Below the pieces are notes generated by a model. The model was not told the DNA's origin. It was given only the letters and a program-made list of their open reading frames with translations, and searched no databases. From Ornithinibacillus massiliensis (lineage in GTDB: Bacteria > Bacillota > Bacilli > Bacillales > Amphibacillaceae), in assembly GCF_018310345.1 (NCBI RefSeq), contig NZ_JAGXBY010000004.1, positions 186,001 to 250,000 on the forward strand: DNA of 64,000 nt, given 5' to 3'. Positions 42,915 to 50,867 of the stretch are shown here, in pieces. The first letter of the stretch is position 1. Every line of letters starts with the position of its first letter. The position numbers were made by a program, and so were the translations under genes.

Positions 42915-42943
42915 AGAAAAAGGCGACCTTCATAGATCACCTT
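42915..42943 (-). terminator. hairpin terminator upstream of the small membrane gene
   Basis: On the minus strand a 10-bp stem with two G-U pairs (arms 42934-42943 and 42920-42929) and a 4-nt loop is followed by TTTTTC. The transcript it ends would come from the DUF4179 side; a second hairpin lies closer to that gene. Confidence 0.65.
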
Positions 42944-43080
42944 GTTTCACTATAGCACTCGTTAATTTAAGTTTTTCTTTTCACAATCTAGCCTTAATTT
43001 TGCAATTCTCTTTCATATCTTTTTATAAGTAACCTAAAAGATGCCGACTTATGTCTTTATTTATGATGTAAAATAAAGAG

Positions 43081-43117
43081 AAGGATAAAAGAGATGCTTC
43101 TCACCTCCTTTATCCTT
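43081..43117 (-). terminator. terminator of the sigma/DUF4179 operon
   Basis: A perfect outer 9-bp stem (AAGGATAAA / TTTATCCTT, arms 43081-43089 and 43109-43117) encloses a second GAGA-GC-TCTC pairing and is followed by CTCTTTATTTTA on the minus strand, about 28 bp after the stop. Confidence 0.7.
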
Positions 43118-43144
43118 CATTTCTTTCAAAATTTGAGTCTCATT

Positions 43145-44230
43145 CTAATCCAATTGAACCTCAATTGGATCAAGCTTGAATGACTCCCTTGCTGGTGCTA
43201 TGCCAGTACCATATTTTCGGCCTGGTTCATCTACTTGTTTCCAGGGAGTTGCAATCGGTGTAATGATGATGGATTTTGCTTCCTCAGCGATATTTGTCGT
43301 CATAAACCTTCCATTCATTACGTATTGATGATTTCCATAAGAACCATTTGTTACAACGGTGTATTCATTTCCTAAATTATCCTTCAACTCATAATCAAAA
43401 ATGACAGCTGACCAATTTTCCTCTTCCCACTCTTTTAAGTTTTTGCTAACCTTTTCTTTGGTGTAAAAACTTGTAGAAATTGGTGTTCTAGTTATACTTT
43501 TTAATTCTAATTCCATGCCTTCCCCTTTAGATAACAGATTATCAAACTCCTGTGTTTGACTTCCGATATTATCTAGAGTTAATTCAAATAACCAGTTGCC
43601 TTCGATTGTATTTATTAATTGAGTTTGATCAATTTCCTTATCAAATGTACCGATTTTAGATGCTTTCCATGTAAAATCAAACGTATCAGGGTGATGTCCT
43701 TTTTCAAAATTGAATATTAATATGCCAGCATACTCATTTTCATCTATTTTTTTTATTAGCTGACTTCCACTAAACATGGCAGTAATTATTGCTTGGGGAG
43801 TATCCCATTCAATAAATGGTTCCTCTCCTAAATCATGCTCACTTTCCATTTTAAAAGCTATAGTAATATTTTCTCCATCATAGACTGCTTCCGTAAAGGT
43901 AATGCTGACACCATTACTTTCTTTTGTCATATTTAAATAAGTGGAGTGGCTTTCATATTCATCAAAAATATATCTTTTCTCGTCATCCTGGAACAGCTCA
44001 AAAATGGTTCCGATAATCGGTAGTTTCTCTGCAAATGAAGGAAAAGAAAAACTCAACATAGTAATGGTAGTAACAAGTAGAATAGCTGCAACAGCTATAC
44101 CTCTTAATGAACGTTTTTTCTTCTTACTACTAAACTCAGCCCTTTTAATTCCATTACGAATAGAATTCTGGACATCCTCTTTTGGAACATCAATCTGTTC
44201 ATATATTTCCTGAAAGTATTTTTCCTTCAA
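43145..44230 (-). CDS. DUF4179 membrane protein, probable anti-sigma partner
   Basis: 361 residues. The basic cytoplasmic N-terminus (about 1-43) is followed by one membrane span (GIAVAAILLVTTITMLSFSFPSF, about 44-66), then a large extracytoplasmic domain: the DUF4179 part (KLPIIGTIFELFQDDEKRYIFDEYESHS on) and a beta-rich C-terminal domain. Such proteins are encoded directly after ECF-like sigma factors and are thought to hold the sigma factor at the membrane. The TTG start is 9 nt from AAAGGAG inside the sigma gene and the genes overlap by 32 nt, so they are translationally coupled. The inducing signal is unknown. Confidence 0.8.
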   Translation of the reverse strand: MKEKYFQEIYEQIDVPKEDVQNSIRNGIKRAEFSSKKKKRSLRGIAVAAILLVTTITMLSFSFPSFAEKLPIIGTIFELFQDDEKRYIFDEYESHSTYLNMTKESNGVSITFTEAVYDGENITIAFKMESEHDLGEEPFIEWDTPQAIITAMFSGSQLIKKIDENEYAGILIFNFEKGHHPDTFDFTWKASKIGTFDKEIDQTQLINTIEGNWLFELTLDNIGSQTQEFDNLLSKGEGMELELKSITRTPISTSFYTKEKVSKNLKEWEEENWSAVIFDYELKDNLGNEYTVVTNGSYGNHQYVMNGRFMTTNIAEEAKSIIITPIATPWKQVDEPGRKYGTGIAPARESFKLDPIEVQLD

Positions 44231-44744
44231 CGTACCCCGCTCCTTTTAAGTTTATTTTTAATTGATCTTTTCCTCTATGTAGATAAGTTTTTACCGTGTT
44301 TTCAGGGATGCCCATTACATTTGATATTTCTTTTATTGGAAGATCATGAAAATAGAATAGAATGATCACTTCACGGTATTTCCTTTTCAAGTTATTAATT
44401 GCCTTTACTACATCAATTTGTTCTATGTTAATTCCTTCTTGATGCGAGATAAATTCCTCTACGTATTCCAGTGGGATATTCCCTTTTTTCTTTTTTAAGA
44501 ACTCATTTGCAGAATTGATAAGTATCCTGGTTAACCAAGTAGAAAAATATTTATTCTTTTTTAATGTCTTAATTGCTACAAATGCCTTATAACTCGTTTC
44601 TTGCACAATGTCTAAAGCATCTTCTCGATTACCTGTATATAAAAATGCTGTTCGATATAATTGGTCACTGAACAATTTCAATAGTTCTTCAAATGCTTCC
44701 ACATCACCAGATTTTGCTTTTACTATAAGTTTTATCTGATTCAT
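44199..44744 (-). CDS. ECF-type RNA polymerase sigma factor
   Basis: A 181-residue group IV sigma factor. Region 2 is AFEELLKLFSDQLYRTAFLYTGNREDALDIVQETSYKAF with STWLTRILINSANEFLK, and region 4 is LKRKYREVIILFYFHDLPIKEISNVMGIPENTVKTYLHRGKDQLK. The frame is open to 44807, but GGGAGG lies 6-8 nt before ATG 44744, and starting there gives the normal ECF length. It belongs with the DUF4179 gene it overlaps. No copy of a clear ECF promoter with correct spacing is visible upstream; TGAAAC at about 44790-44795 is the best -35 candidate, but its spacing to GTCTA is short. Confidence 0.88.
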   Translation of the reverse strand: MNQIKLIVKAKSGDVEAFEELLKLFSDQLYRTAFLYTGNREDALDIVQETSYKAFVAIKTLKKNKYFSTWLTRILINSANEFLKKKKGNIPLEYVEEFISHQEGINIEQIDVVKAINNLKRKYREVIILFYFHDLPIKEISNVMGIPENTVKTYLHRGKDQLKINLKGAGYVEGKILSGNI

Positions 44745-44814
44745 TTTCTTCCTCCCTTCTCTAACAATTAGATAGACTTCTGTTATTAAAAGTTTCAAAA
44801 ATATCATTAATCAT

Positions 44815-44850
44815 AAAAAACGTATTAAACTCCTTTTAGTTTAATACGTT
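44815..44850 (-). terminator. perfect 12-bp inverted repeat upstream of the sigma gene
   Basis: AACGTATTAAAC (44819-44830) and its exact complement (44839-44850), with an 8-nt loop, are followed on the minus strand by TTTTTTATGA. It looks like an intrinsic terminator about 75 bp ahead of the sigma start, yet no gene ends just upstream on that strand; it may be an attenuator. Confidence 0.6.
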
Positions 44851-45010
44851 CTAGCTCTTGTAAATAGTTATTTTACTTATCTATAGTCTAAAGAACAGGG
44901 TATATTCAGCTGGTGTCAAATCAGAATCCGTCTGCAAGATGCTGACATTGTTTAAAATTTCTTATTAAACAATACTGCCCTATTAGTACAATGTCTGCCG
45001 TTCGATCTCA

Positions 45011-45050
45011 TCTTCAGCTATTGCACCCTATAGTTGAATAAAAAGTCCTA
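45011..45050. repeat. palindromic intergenic repeat, partial copy F
   Basis: CTTCAGCTATTGCACCCTAT followed by AGTTGAATAAAAAGTCCT resembles the GCACCC-TTAGTT core of the other copies in this block. Confidence 0.4.
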
Positions 45051-45063
45051 CAATAATATTGTG

Positions 45064-45180
45064 TCACATAAGGTATTCTCTTCTGTATCCATTCATGAGA
45101 TTCTTAAAACCATAAAGCCAAAAGCTCCAAAAATAGCTAATATAAAACCCGCACTTATTAGTAATTCGTTTTTCTTCATT
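45064..45180 (-). CDS. 38-aa single-span membrane peptide
   Basis: ATG at 45178-45180, 6 nt after AAGGA, opens a 38-codon frame to TGA at 45064-45066. The peptide is MKKNELLISAGFILAIFGAF followed by WLYGFKNLMNGYRREYLM: one hydrophobic helix (about 6-25) and a basic tail. A second copy of its 5' part and leader, frameshifted, lies at 42441-42530. The duplication of leader plus N-terminus suggests either a mobile cassette or a small toxin/stress peptide family. No antisense RNA promoter could be established. Function is unknown. Confidence 0.45.
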   Translation of the reverse strand, partial: NEEKRITNKCGFYISYFWSFWLYGFKNLMNGYRREYLM

Positions 45181-45312
45181 AAGATTCCTTAATGTTTTAT
45201 CCTTCTAACACTCTTTTTCTATGTATAATATTGAATGTTTTTTCAACTCTACAGCCCCATTAGCATAATATCTTATAATCAGTTAATAACATTATATTCA
45301 GAGTATTCCCTC

Positions 45313-45392
45313 CAAAAATAAAGACCATCAAAAAGATGATCTCTTATTTCATTAACGCACCCGTTAGTTTAAGTACAATCTTTCACAAACAT
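45313..45392. repeat. palindromic intergenic repeat, copy B
   Basis: AAAGACCATCAAAAAGATGATC, then ATTAACGCACCCGTTAGTTT and AAGTACAATC. TAACG/CGTTA form the hairpin arms around CACC. This is the best copy of the family. Confidence 0.65.
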
Positions 45393-45465
45393 CAAACTAT
45401 TATTACCCTATTTTTTATCTTTTTTAAGTATCACTCCCACCGCAAAAAACTACTATTAGGCTACG

Positions 45466-46068
45466 TTAGATTAGTCCAATAAAAAGATATATGGCAGTTC
45501 CCCAGATAAATAGAGCGGAACATTTGTTAAAAATATTCATTAAACCTCCTGTACCATCTAACTTTTTCATGACTGCTCCCACTAGCATTAAGCCAAAGAA
45601 CCAAATCCAAGATACTGTAATACAAGCAATTGTAAATAAAACCTGTTCCATTCCTAGATATTTTAATGCACTTGTCCCAATAACACCGACTATATCTAAA
45701 ATGGCATGGGGGTTTAATAAAGAAACAGATAAAGCGAAAATGATTTGTTGACGGATTGGTAATGCTTTATTCATATTAGTTGTACTTGGTTCCGAACGCC
45801 AAATTACATATCCCATATAAAGTAAAAATAAAATTCCGGTAATCATTAGGCTAATGCGTAGCCATTCAAATTGTAAGACGATTACGGATAGCCCAAAGAT
45901 AGCTAAGAGGATTAAAAATGTATCGCAAAGTGCAGCTGTAATGGTAGCTGGAAGTGCTCGAAGAAGTTTTGGCTGTGTGGCACCTTGTGAAAATACAAAT
46001 ACATTCTGTACTCCTAAAGGTAAAATAAGACCGAATGCTAAGATTATTCCATGAAGAATGGCTTCCAT
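45466..46068 (-). CDS. LysE/ArgO-family amino acid exporter
   Basis: A 200-residue membrane protein with six predicted helices. The conserved start GIILAFGLILPLGVQNVFVFSQGA is the LysE/ArgO signature, and LLNPHAILDIVGVIGT in the middle is typical of ArgO/YisU. It would export a basic amino acid or analogue. GGGAG lies 8 nt before the ATG. It is divergent from a MocR-type regulator with a shared 98-bp promoter region containing a dyad, so control by that regulator is likely. Confidence 0.88.
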   Translation of the reverse strand: MEAILHGIILAFGLILPLGVQNVFVFSQGATQPKLLRALPATITAALCDTFLILLAIFGLSVIVLQFEWLRISLMITGILFLLYMGYVIWRSEPSTTNMNKALPIRQQIIFALSVSLLNPHAILDIVGVIGTSALKYLGMEQVLFTIACITVSWIWFFGLMLVGAVMKKLDGTGGLMNIFNKCSALFIWGTAIYLFIGLI

Positions 46069-46125
46069 TTAATCAACTCCCTTTTAATTACTATCGTACT
46101 ATGATACAACTAAAAGAAAACAACC

Positions 46126-46153
46126 AATTGGATGTTTATATATCCATCCAATT
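46126..46153. promoter_or_regulatory. dyad operator between lysE-type exporter and MocR regulator
   Basis: AATTGGATG (46126-46134) and its exact complement CATCCAATT (46145-46153) are separated by 10 bp. The dyad lies in the shared promoter region, 13 bp before the regulator start codon; the ~20-bp centre spacing fits a dimer bound on one DNA face. Identification as the MocR operator is inference. Confidence 0.55.
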
Positions 46154-46166
46154 TTGGGGGGATTAG

Positions 46167-47588
46167 ATGGATTGGAAACCAAATCGTCATTCTCATTTGA
46201 CTATTCAAGAGCAAATTGTTGATTGGATTAAATCTCGTATTGAACAAGGTGATTGGAGTGTTGGTACAAAGATTCCAACACAGCGTCAACTAGCAATGGA
46301 ATTTAATGTGAATCGAAGTACTGTGCAACTTGCGATTGATGAATTAAAGGCAGATGGTTTTCTTGAATCAAAAATGGGTTCAGGGGTATATGTAGCTAAT
46401 AATTCATGGAATGCTCTTTTGAACCGTTCTCAACCGAATTGGCAGCAACACATTGAATCAAGTATCCATAAACCAAACTATCATACGATTCAACTCATCA
46501 ACGAATATGAGCAAATGGACCAAATCATCCGTCTTGGAACAGGAGAATTATCACCGGAATTACTACCAACGAAGCAAATTGAACAGTCATTAAAAAAAAT
46601 ATCCCTTGATTCAAAGGAAATTGGCTACTCATCGCCACAAGGAAGTGGAAAACTCCGGAGAATTTTATGCAATTATTTAAAAAAGCGAGGTATTCAAACT
46701 AATCCAGAAAATATTTTAATTGTTTCTGGTGCATTGCAAGCACTTCAATTAATTGCAGTTGGATTATTAGAAGAAGGTTCCATTGTCTTTCAAGAACTAC
46801 CTTCGTACTTAAATTCTGTCCACCCTTTTCAATCTTCTGGAATGCAAATGATTTCAATTTCACGGGATAAACATTTAGCAGATACCTTAAGGACACTTAA
46901 AAGAAACAGACAATCTTTATTTTACTGTGTACCTACATTACACAATCCAACAGGGTATAATTGGTCCATAGAGGAAAGAAAATACTTTTACAATGTGTTT
47001 AAAGAGCTAAATATTCCAATTATTGAAGATGATGTGTATCACGAACTGTTATTTGAATCTCCCCCGCCTGCTATAAAGTCGTTTGATATATCGGGGCAAG
47101 TTCTTTATATTGGAAGTGTATCCAAAACGCTAAGTCCTGGATTGCGAATTGGTTGGGTTGTTGCACCTACACCTGTAATCAGGAGATTAGCTGATATCAA
47201 AATGCAGACGGATTACGGCTCAAGTGCCTTTTCTCAAGAAATTGTTGCACACGGGATATCATCTGGTCTATATGAAAAGCACTTAATTAAACTCCGTAAA
47301 CAATTGAAAACTAGGGCAAGTTTTGTAGAAGAAATATTGGAACAGCGATTCAAAAAAATTGCAACTTGGAAAAAGTCTGAGGGCGGTTTCTATATATGGC
47401 TCAGATTTCATAAACCTGTTGTAAATAAGGCGTTATTTTTAAAATTAATTAAGAAAAATGTTTTAATCAACCCAGGTTATATCTATGAAACGAGAGATTT
47501 ACATCATATTCGTCTTTCCTATGCCTATGCGTCTTTTGAAGAATTAAATGAGGGATTAAATATTTTATTAGAACTAATCCAGCAATAA
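46167..47588 (+). CDS. MocR/PdxR-family regulator (GntR HTH fused to PLP aminotransferase domain)
   Basis: 473 residues. The N-terminal GntR winged helix (about 5-75: LTIQEQIVDWIKSRIEQGDWSVGTKIPTQRQLAMEFNVNRSTVQLAIDEL) is joined by a linker to a fold-type I aminotransferase domain. That domain has PTLHNPTGYNW, the PLP lysine Lys320 in GSVSKTLSPGLRIGW, and YGSSAFSQEIVAHGI. Such proteins use PLP and an amino ligand as effectors. It is divergent from a LysE-type exporter, so it probably senses an amino acid or analogue and controls export. The ATG follows a GGGGGG ribosome site. Confidence 0.92.
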   Translation: MDWKPNRHSHLTIQEQIVDWIKSRIEQGDWSVGTKIPTQRQLAMEFNVNRSTVQLAIDELKADGFLESKMGSGVYVANNSWNALLNRSQPNWQQHIESSIHKPNYHTIQLINEYEQMDQIIRLGTGELSPELLPTKQIEQSLKKISLDSKEIGYSSPQGSGKLRRILCNYLKKRGIQTNPENILIVSGALQALQLIAVGLLEEGSIVFQELPSYLNSVHPFQSSGMQMISISRDKHLADTLRTLKRNRQSLFYCVPTLHNPTGYNWSIEERKYFYNVFKELNIPIIEDDVYHELLFESPPPAIKSFDISGQVLYIGSVSKTLSPGLRIGWVVAPTPVIRRLADIKMQTDYGSSAFSQEIVAHGISSGLYEKHLIKLRKQLKTRASFVEEILEQRFKKIATWKKSEGGFYIWLRFHKPVVNKALFLKLIKKNVLINPGYIYETRDLHHIRLSYAYASFEELNEGLNILLELIQQ

Positions 47589-47679
47589 CCAGTAGGAAAA
47601 TAAATATTGACACGTTAAGAAATTCATATAATAGACCAATTCCTCATTATTATAATTGAGTCATTGGTCTATCTTATAA

Positions 47680-47762
47680 CTTCAACAATCCCGCCCCAAT
47701 AGTTGAATAACGGGTGGATCTTTCCTTCTTAAAGTAATGCACCCATTAGTAAAACAAGAATC
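47680..47762. repeat. palindromic intergenic repeat, copy E
   Basis: TTCAACAATCCCGCCCCAAT, AGTTGAATAACGGGTGGATC, TTCCTTCTTAAAGTAATGCA and CCCATTAGTAAAACAAGAAT follow in order. The CTTCTTAAA...ACCC-TTAGT-AACAAGAAT half is shared with the copy at 42370-42430. An inner CCCGCCCC / GGGTGG pairing is visible. Confidence 0.55.
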
Positions 47763-47767
47763 GGGTT

Positions 47768-48304
47768 TTAATCTACCCTCTTAACCAACAACACCCTATC
47801 TTGATTTGATCCATCATAATCAGAAAATACAGGTACTCCTTCCACTTCTTTATCACCATTTTCAATATCAAATCCCATCTTGGTGTGATAAGTGATTGAA
47901 ACCTTATTTACTGGTGAAGTTACAGCACGAACAACATTTCGATTATTCTTTTTTACCGCATTGAAAAATTCATTATAAAGTTGCTTTCCAATATAATTTT
48001 TACGGTAATCAGGATTAACACCAACAAAATGTATGTATGCAACATCTGTATTAGATTGAGATAAAAAACCAATTAAAAAGCCAATAATTTGACCATCTTT
48101 TTCAGCAATAAAACTTGTATTATTAAAATGGTCAAAGAACAATTTTGGCAACATATCGGACATTTTCCTACCATCCCACCATTCATTAATCAAAGGTGAG
48201 ATAATGTAATAATCAGAACTTTTCAATTGCGTATTTCCATTACTGACATCCTTTCTTATTGTGTATATTTCTAATTTGACATAAGCCCGATAAGTCGTTT
48301 TCAT
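47768..48304 (-). CDS. GNAT-family N-acetyltransferase
   Basis: 178 residues. The acetyl-CoA motif A is VGVNPDYRKNYIGKQLYNEFF (about 105-125), preceded by FIAEKDGQIIGFLIGFLS, and the C-terminal YHTKMGFDIENGD is motif B. The substrate is not predictable. The ribosome site is weak (GGAG about 17 nt upstream of ATG 48304), so a downstream start near YTIRKDVS is possible. A run of ten G on this strand lies 37 nt before the ATG. Confidence 0.8.
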   Translation of the reverse strand: MKTTYRAYVKLEIYTIRKDVSNGNTQLKSSDYYIISPLINEWWDGRKMSDMLPKLFFDHFNNTSFIAEKDGQIIGFLIGFLSQSNTDVAYIHFVGVNPDYRKNYIGKQLYNEFFNAVKKNNRNVVRAVTSPVNKVSITYHTKMGFDIENGDKEVEGVPVFSDYDGSNQDRVLLVKRVD

Positions 48305-48340
48305 TCGCTAATCTAATTTTATACTCCATATAGCTCACTT

Positions 48341-48350
48341 CCCCCCCCCC
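48341..48350. repeat. homopolymer of ten C
   Basis: CCCCCCCCCC stands between the GNAT start (48304) and the TetR promoter (48422), a striking run in DNA of about one-third GC. It lies in the leader or promoter region of the GNAT gene. Confidence 0.9.
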
Positions 48351-48421
48351 GATCTTCTTCAACTCTACAACAATCTTCGATATTTAGAAAATTCATGAGT
48401 TATTAATATACCCTACGCTAG

Positions 48422-48470
48422 TTGACACAGTGAAATATGTTTCATATAATTTGGTTGGTCAACCAACTAA
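48422..48470 (+). promoter_or_regulatory. consensus sigma-A promoter with TetR operator
   Basis: TTGACA (48422-48427), a 17-bp spacer and TATAAT (48445-48450) form a perfect sigma-A promoter. Directly after the -10, 48451-48470 is an imperfect palindrome, TTGGTTGG-TCAA-CCAACTAA, with one mismatch between the half-sites. It covers the expected transcription start, so binding by the TetR protein encoded 16 bp downstream would block transcription (autoregulation). Confidence 0.85.
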
Positions 48471-48486
48471 ATGAAGGGGTATCGAA

Positions 48487-49059
48487 ATGAGTAAACAGGA
48501 TAAAAGAAAGCAATTAATTGATGCTGCCTACAATGTATTTGTTGAAAAGGGATATCTCAACGCTTCGATAAAAGATATTGCAAATGAAGCAAGTATAACA
48601 CCTGGACTAGTTCATTATTATTTTAAGAATAAAGAGGAGCTATTACATTCTGTACAAGAGGAAGTACAAACCCAGTACCAAAAGCTATACGACGGACATA
48701 CAGGAGAATCAATTAGCCCGCTAGAGGTTCTACATGAAATAAAAACAAGGGTGGAAAAGGATCCAGATTGGTACCGTTGGAGATATGAAATATATTCTTT
48801 AGGGATAAAGGACAAAGGCGGTGATCTCGAAAAGCAAGTGGAGTCTATACTCGACAATGGAAGAGAGAGTCTTTCTAATCCTTTGCAACAGATGGTGAAA
48901 AGTTCCCGTGATGCGACGGCACTTGCAAGTATATTATTGGCTTGTTTTGATGGCCTGGCATTACAAAAAATAGTGAATGATAAATTTGATATAGATCATT
49001 CATATAAACTTTTAACCGAATTAGTAGAGATTTATATAAACAATTCGAATTCTGACTAA
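48487..49059 (+). CDS. TetR-family transcriptional repressor
   Basis: 190 residues. The N-terminal TetR HTH is RKQLIDAAYNVFVEKGYLNASIKDIANEASITPGLVHYYFKNKEELL (about 7-53), followed by a helical ligand-binding/dimerisation domain (QacR/BetI-like tail). AAGGGG precedes the ATG. It is first in a two-gene operon with a serine hydrolase 39 bp downstream and has a palindrome on its own promoter, so it probably represses itself and the hydrolase. The inducer is unknown. Confidence 0.92.
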   Translation: MSKQDKRKQLIDAAYNVFVEKGYLNASIKDIANEASITPGLVHYYFKNKEELLHSVQEEVQTQYQKLYDGHTGESISPLEVLHEIKTRVEKDPDWYRWRYEIYSLGIKDKGGDLEKQVESILDNGRESLSNPLQQMVKSSRDATALASILLACFDGLALQKIVNDKFDIDHSYKLLTELVEIYINNSNSD

Positions 49060-49098
49060 AGTGTTTAATACATATTAAGGGTACAAGGGAGAAACCAA

Positions 49099-50529
49099 AT
49101 GAGAAAAATAGTTGGAATGTTATTTACTTTAATGATTATTATCACCCCGTTCCATTCATTTGCAGATAAAAAGATCACTACCACTAACCAAATCCAATCT
49201 TTTATGGAAAAAGCGCTGGAGGAATATAATATACCTGGCGCCACACTGGCAGTCGTACATAAAGGGAATATCATTTTTCAAGATAGCTGGGGGACAATGA
49301 GTGACGGTTCCCCAGTTAGCGAAGACACAACTTTTCTAATAGGTTCAATAAGTAAGCCTTTAACATCACTTGCAATAATGGAGTTAGTAGAAGAAGGGGA
49401 AATTATACTAGATGAACCAATCGACACGTACATCCCGTGGTTTACCTATAAAACCGATAGTAATAAATCAATAAGGGTACGTCATTTATTGGAACAAACC
49501 AGTGGGATAAGTACCTATGAGGGGCTGAAAGTAACAGATCAAGAGAATCGTGATGAAAATTCTGGCATCACACAAGCCGTTGAAGAACTAAGTGGCGTAG
49601 AATTACGTCAAAGTCCCGGAAAGGTATATGAATATAACTCAGCCAATTATCTACTATTAGGGGCTATTATTGAAGCGGTTTCTAATCAAGCATTCTCTAC
49701 CTATATTAATGACAATATTTTTGCACCACTGGATATGGAAAACACAACTGCAGACTATGAAAGTGCGATAGACAAAGGTTTAGTACCGGGCTACCAATCA
49801 TGGTTTGGTCAACCAGTTAAAGGGGATGGGTTGTATGATCATTCGGGAGCACCATACGGCTATATGACGTCAACTTCAAGTGACCTTATTAAGTTTATTG
49901 AATTCATGTTACAGGGTGGTGAATTATTAAATGAAAGAAGTTTAGCCGAATTACAATCACCACCAGAAAGTGGCCAACGATATGGTTTAGGCTGGCATTT
50001 TCCTAGAAGCGGGAATAAATATCCTTATCATACTGGGGCAACAACAGATTATAGATCCGAGATATTCTTAATTCCTGAAGAGGAGCTAGGTGCTGTTCTT
50101 TTAACCAATAAGTACCATGAACTAGAAGCGGTCGCTTATTTAAGTATGATGGAGGGAATCCGATCCATTATCAATGGGGAAAACCCAGAGTTAACTCAAT
50201 TAAGTGTCAGCACCCAATGGATTCTGCTCGGTATCGTATTACTTTTAATTGTTTTTATTTCTATAAGTTTAATTCGCTTAAATCGTAGAAAAGTTATAAA
50301 TAAAAAAGTTTGGATATTTTCTGGTATTCTTTCCATTTTACTCGCTGTTGCTCTCATTCCAATTATCTCTTTCAGTATGGGAATATCCTGGCGGACTTTT
50401 GGACTATTTGCTCCAGACCTCCAGTTTCTTACAAGCTGCCTGACAGGAGTATTGGGAGCTTACGGGATTTTCATTTTCTTCATTATTTTCGCTAAACGAA
50501 AGAACTTCAAGAATAGAAAAGAGACTTAA
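49099..50529 (+). CDS. serine hydrolase of the beta-lactamase/penicillin-binding family, membrane anchored
   Basis: 476 residues. A signal peptide (MRKIVGMLFTLMIIITPFHSFA) precedes a class C beta-lactamase-like domain with the nucleophile motif SISK (Ser83-Lys86), the Tyr motif YNSANYLLLG, and HTG in YHTGATTDYRSE. The C-terminus has three hydrophobic spans (about 375-395, 407-430, 440-465), which hold the enzyme in the membrane with the catalytic domain outside. Relatives include FmtA/Pbp-E-type and D-amino-acid esterase/peptidase proteins; beta-lactam resistance should not be assumed. It is co-transcribed with the TetR gene and ends at a terminator. Confidence 0.88.
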   Translation: MRKIVGMLFTLMIIITPFHSFADKKITTTNQIQSFMEKALEEYNIPGATLAVVHKGNIIFQDSWGTMSDGSPVSEDTTFLIGSISKPLTSLAIMELVEEGEIILDEPIDTYIPWFTYKTDSNKSIRVRHLLEQTSGISTYEGLKVTDQENRDENSGITQAVEELSGVELRQSPGKVYEYNSANYLLLGAIIEAVSNQAFSTYINDNIFAPLDMENTTADYESAIDKGLVPGYQSWFGQPVKGDGLYDHSGAPYGYMTSTSSDLIKFIEFMLQGGELLNERSLAELQSPPESGQRYGLGWHFPRSGNKYPYHTGATTDYRSEIFLIPEEELGAVLLTNKYHELEAVAYLSMMEGIRSIINGENPELTQLSVSTQWILLGIVLLLIVFISISLIRLNRRKVINKKVWIFSGILSILLAVALIPIISFSMGISWRTFGLFAPDLQFLTSCLTGVLGAYGIFIFFIIFAKRKNFKNRKET

Positions 50530-50556
50530 TCACGTTGGTGCACTCTAAAGTGCTTG

Positions 50557-50604
50557 GCTGGTTCAAGTTCGGTATTGCACCTGATTTAAACCAGCTAATT
50601 TTTT
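50557..50604 (+). terminator. terminator of the TetR-hydrolase operon
   Basis: GCTGGTT (50557-50563) pairs with AACCAGC (50589-50595) around a 25-nt loop and is followed by TAATTTTTTG. Confidence 0.65.
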
Positions 50605-50867
50605 GTGTTATATTTCCTGTAAATCCACTCCCTAATAAAATGATCCCTTCTATATTCTAATGAACGGAAGGAATCATAACTGAATTAAGGACTACTTTAG
50701 TACGTTATATTTATTAGATACATAGTTAGTCGATTCTTGTCGATGAAATAACTTAAAAGACCTATACCTCTTTAATTAAATGGTGGTATGGTAAAAGAGT
50801 AAAATATTAATAAAATTTCCAGATTCTATGATATTCTATAAAAATTGGAGTGAGAGGTGTATAATCC
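50605..50867. other. AT-rich spacer before the SUKH gene
   Basis: About 260 bp with no supported gene. It must contain the SUKH gene promoter; a GGTATAG/ATACC-like pairing around 50763-50805 is the only structure noticed. Confidence 0.3.
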
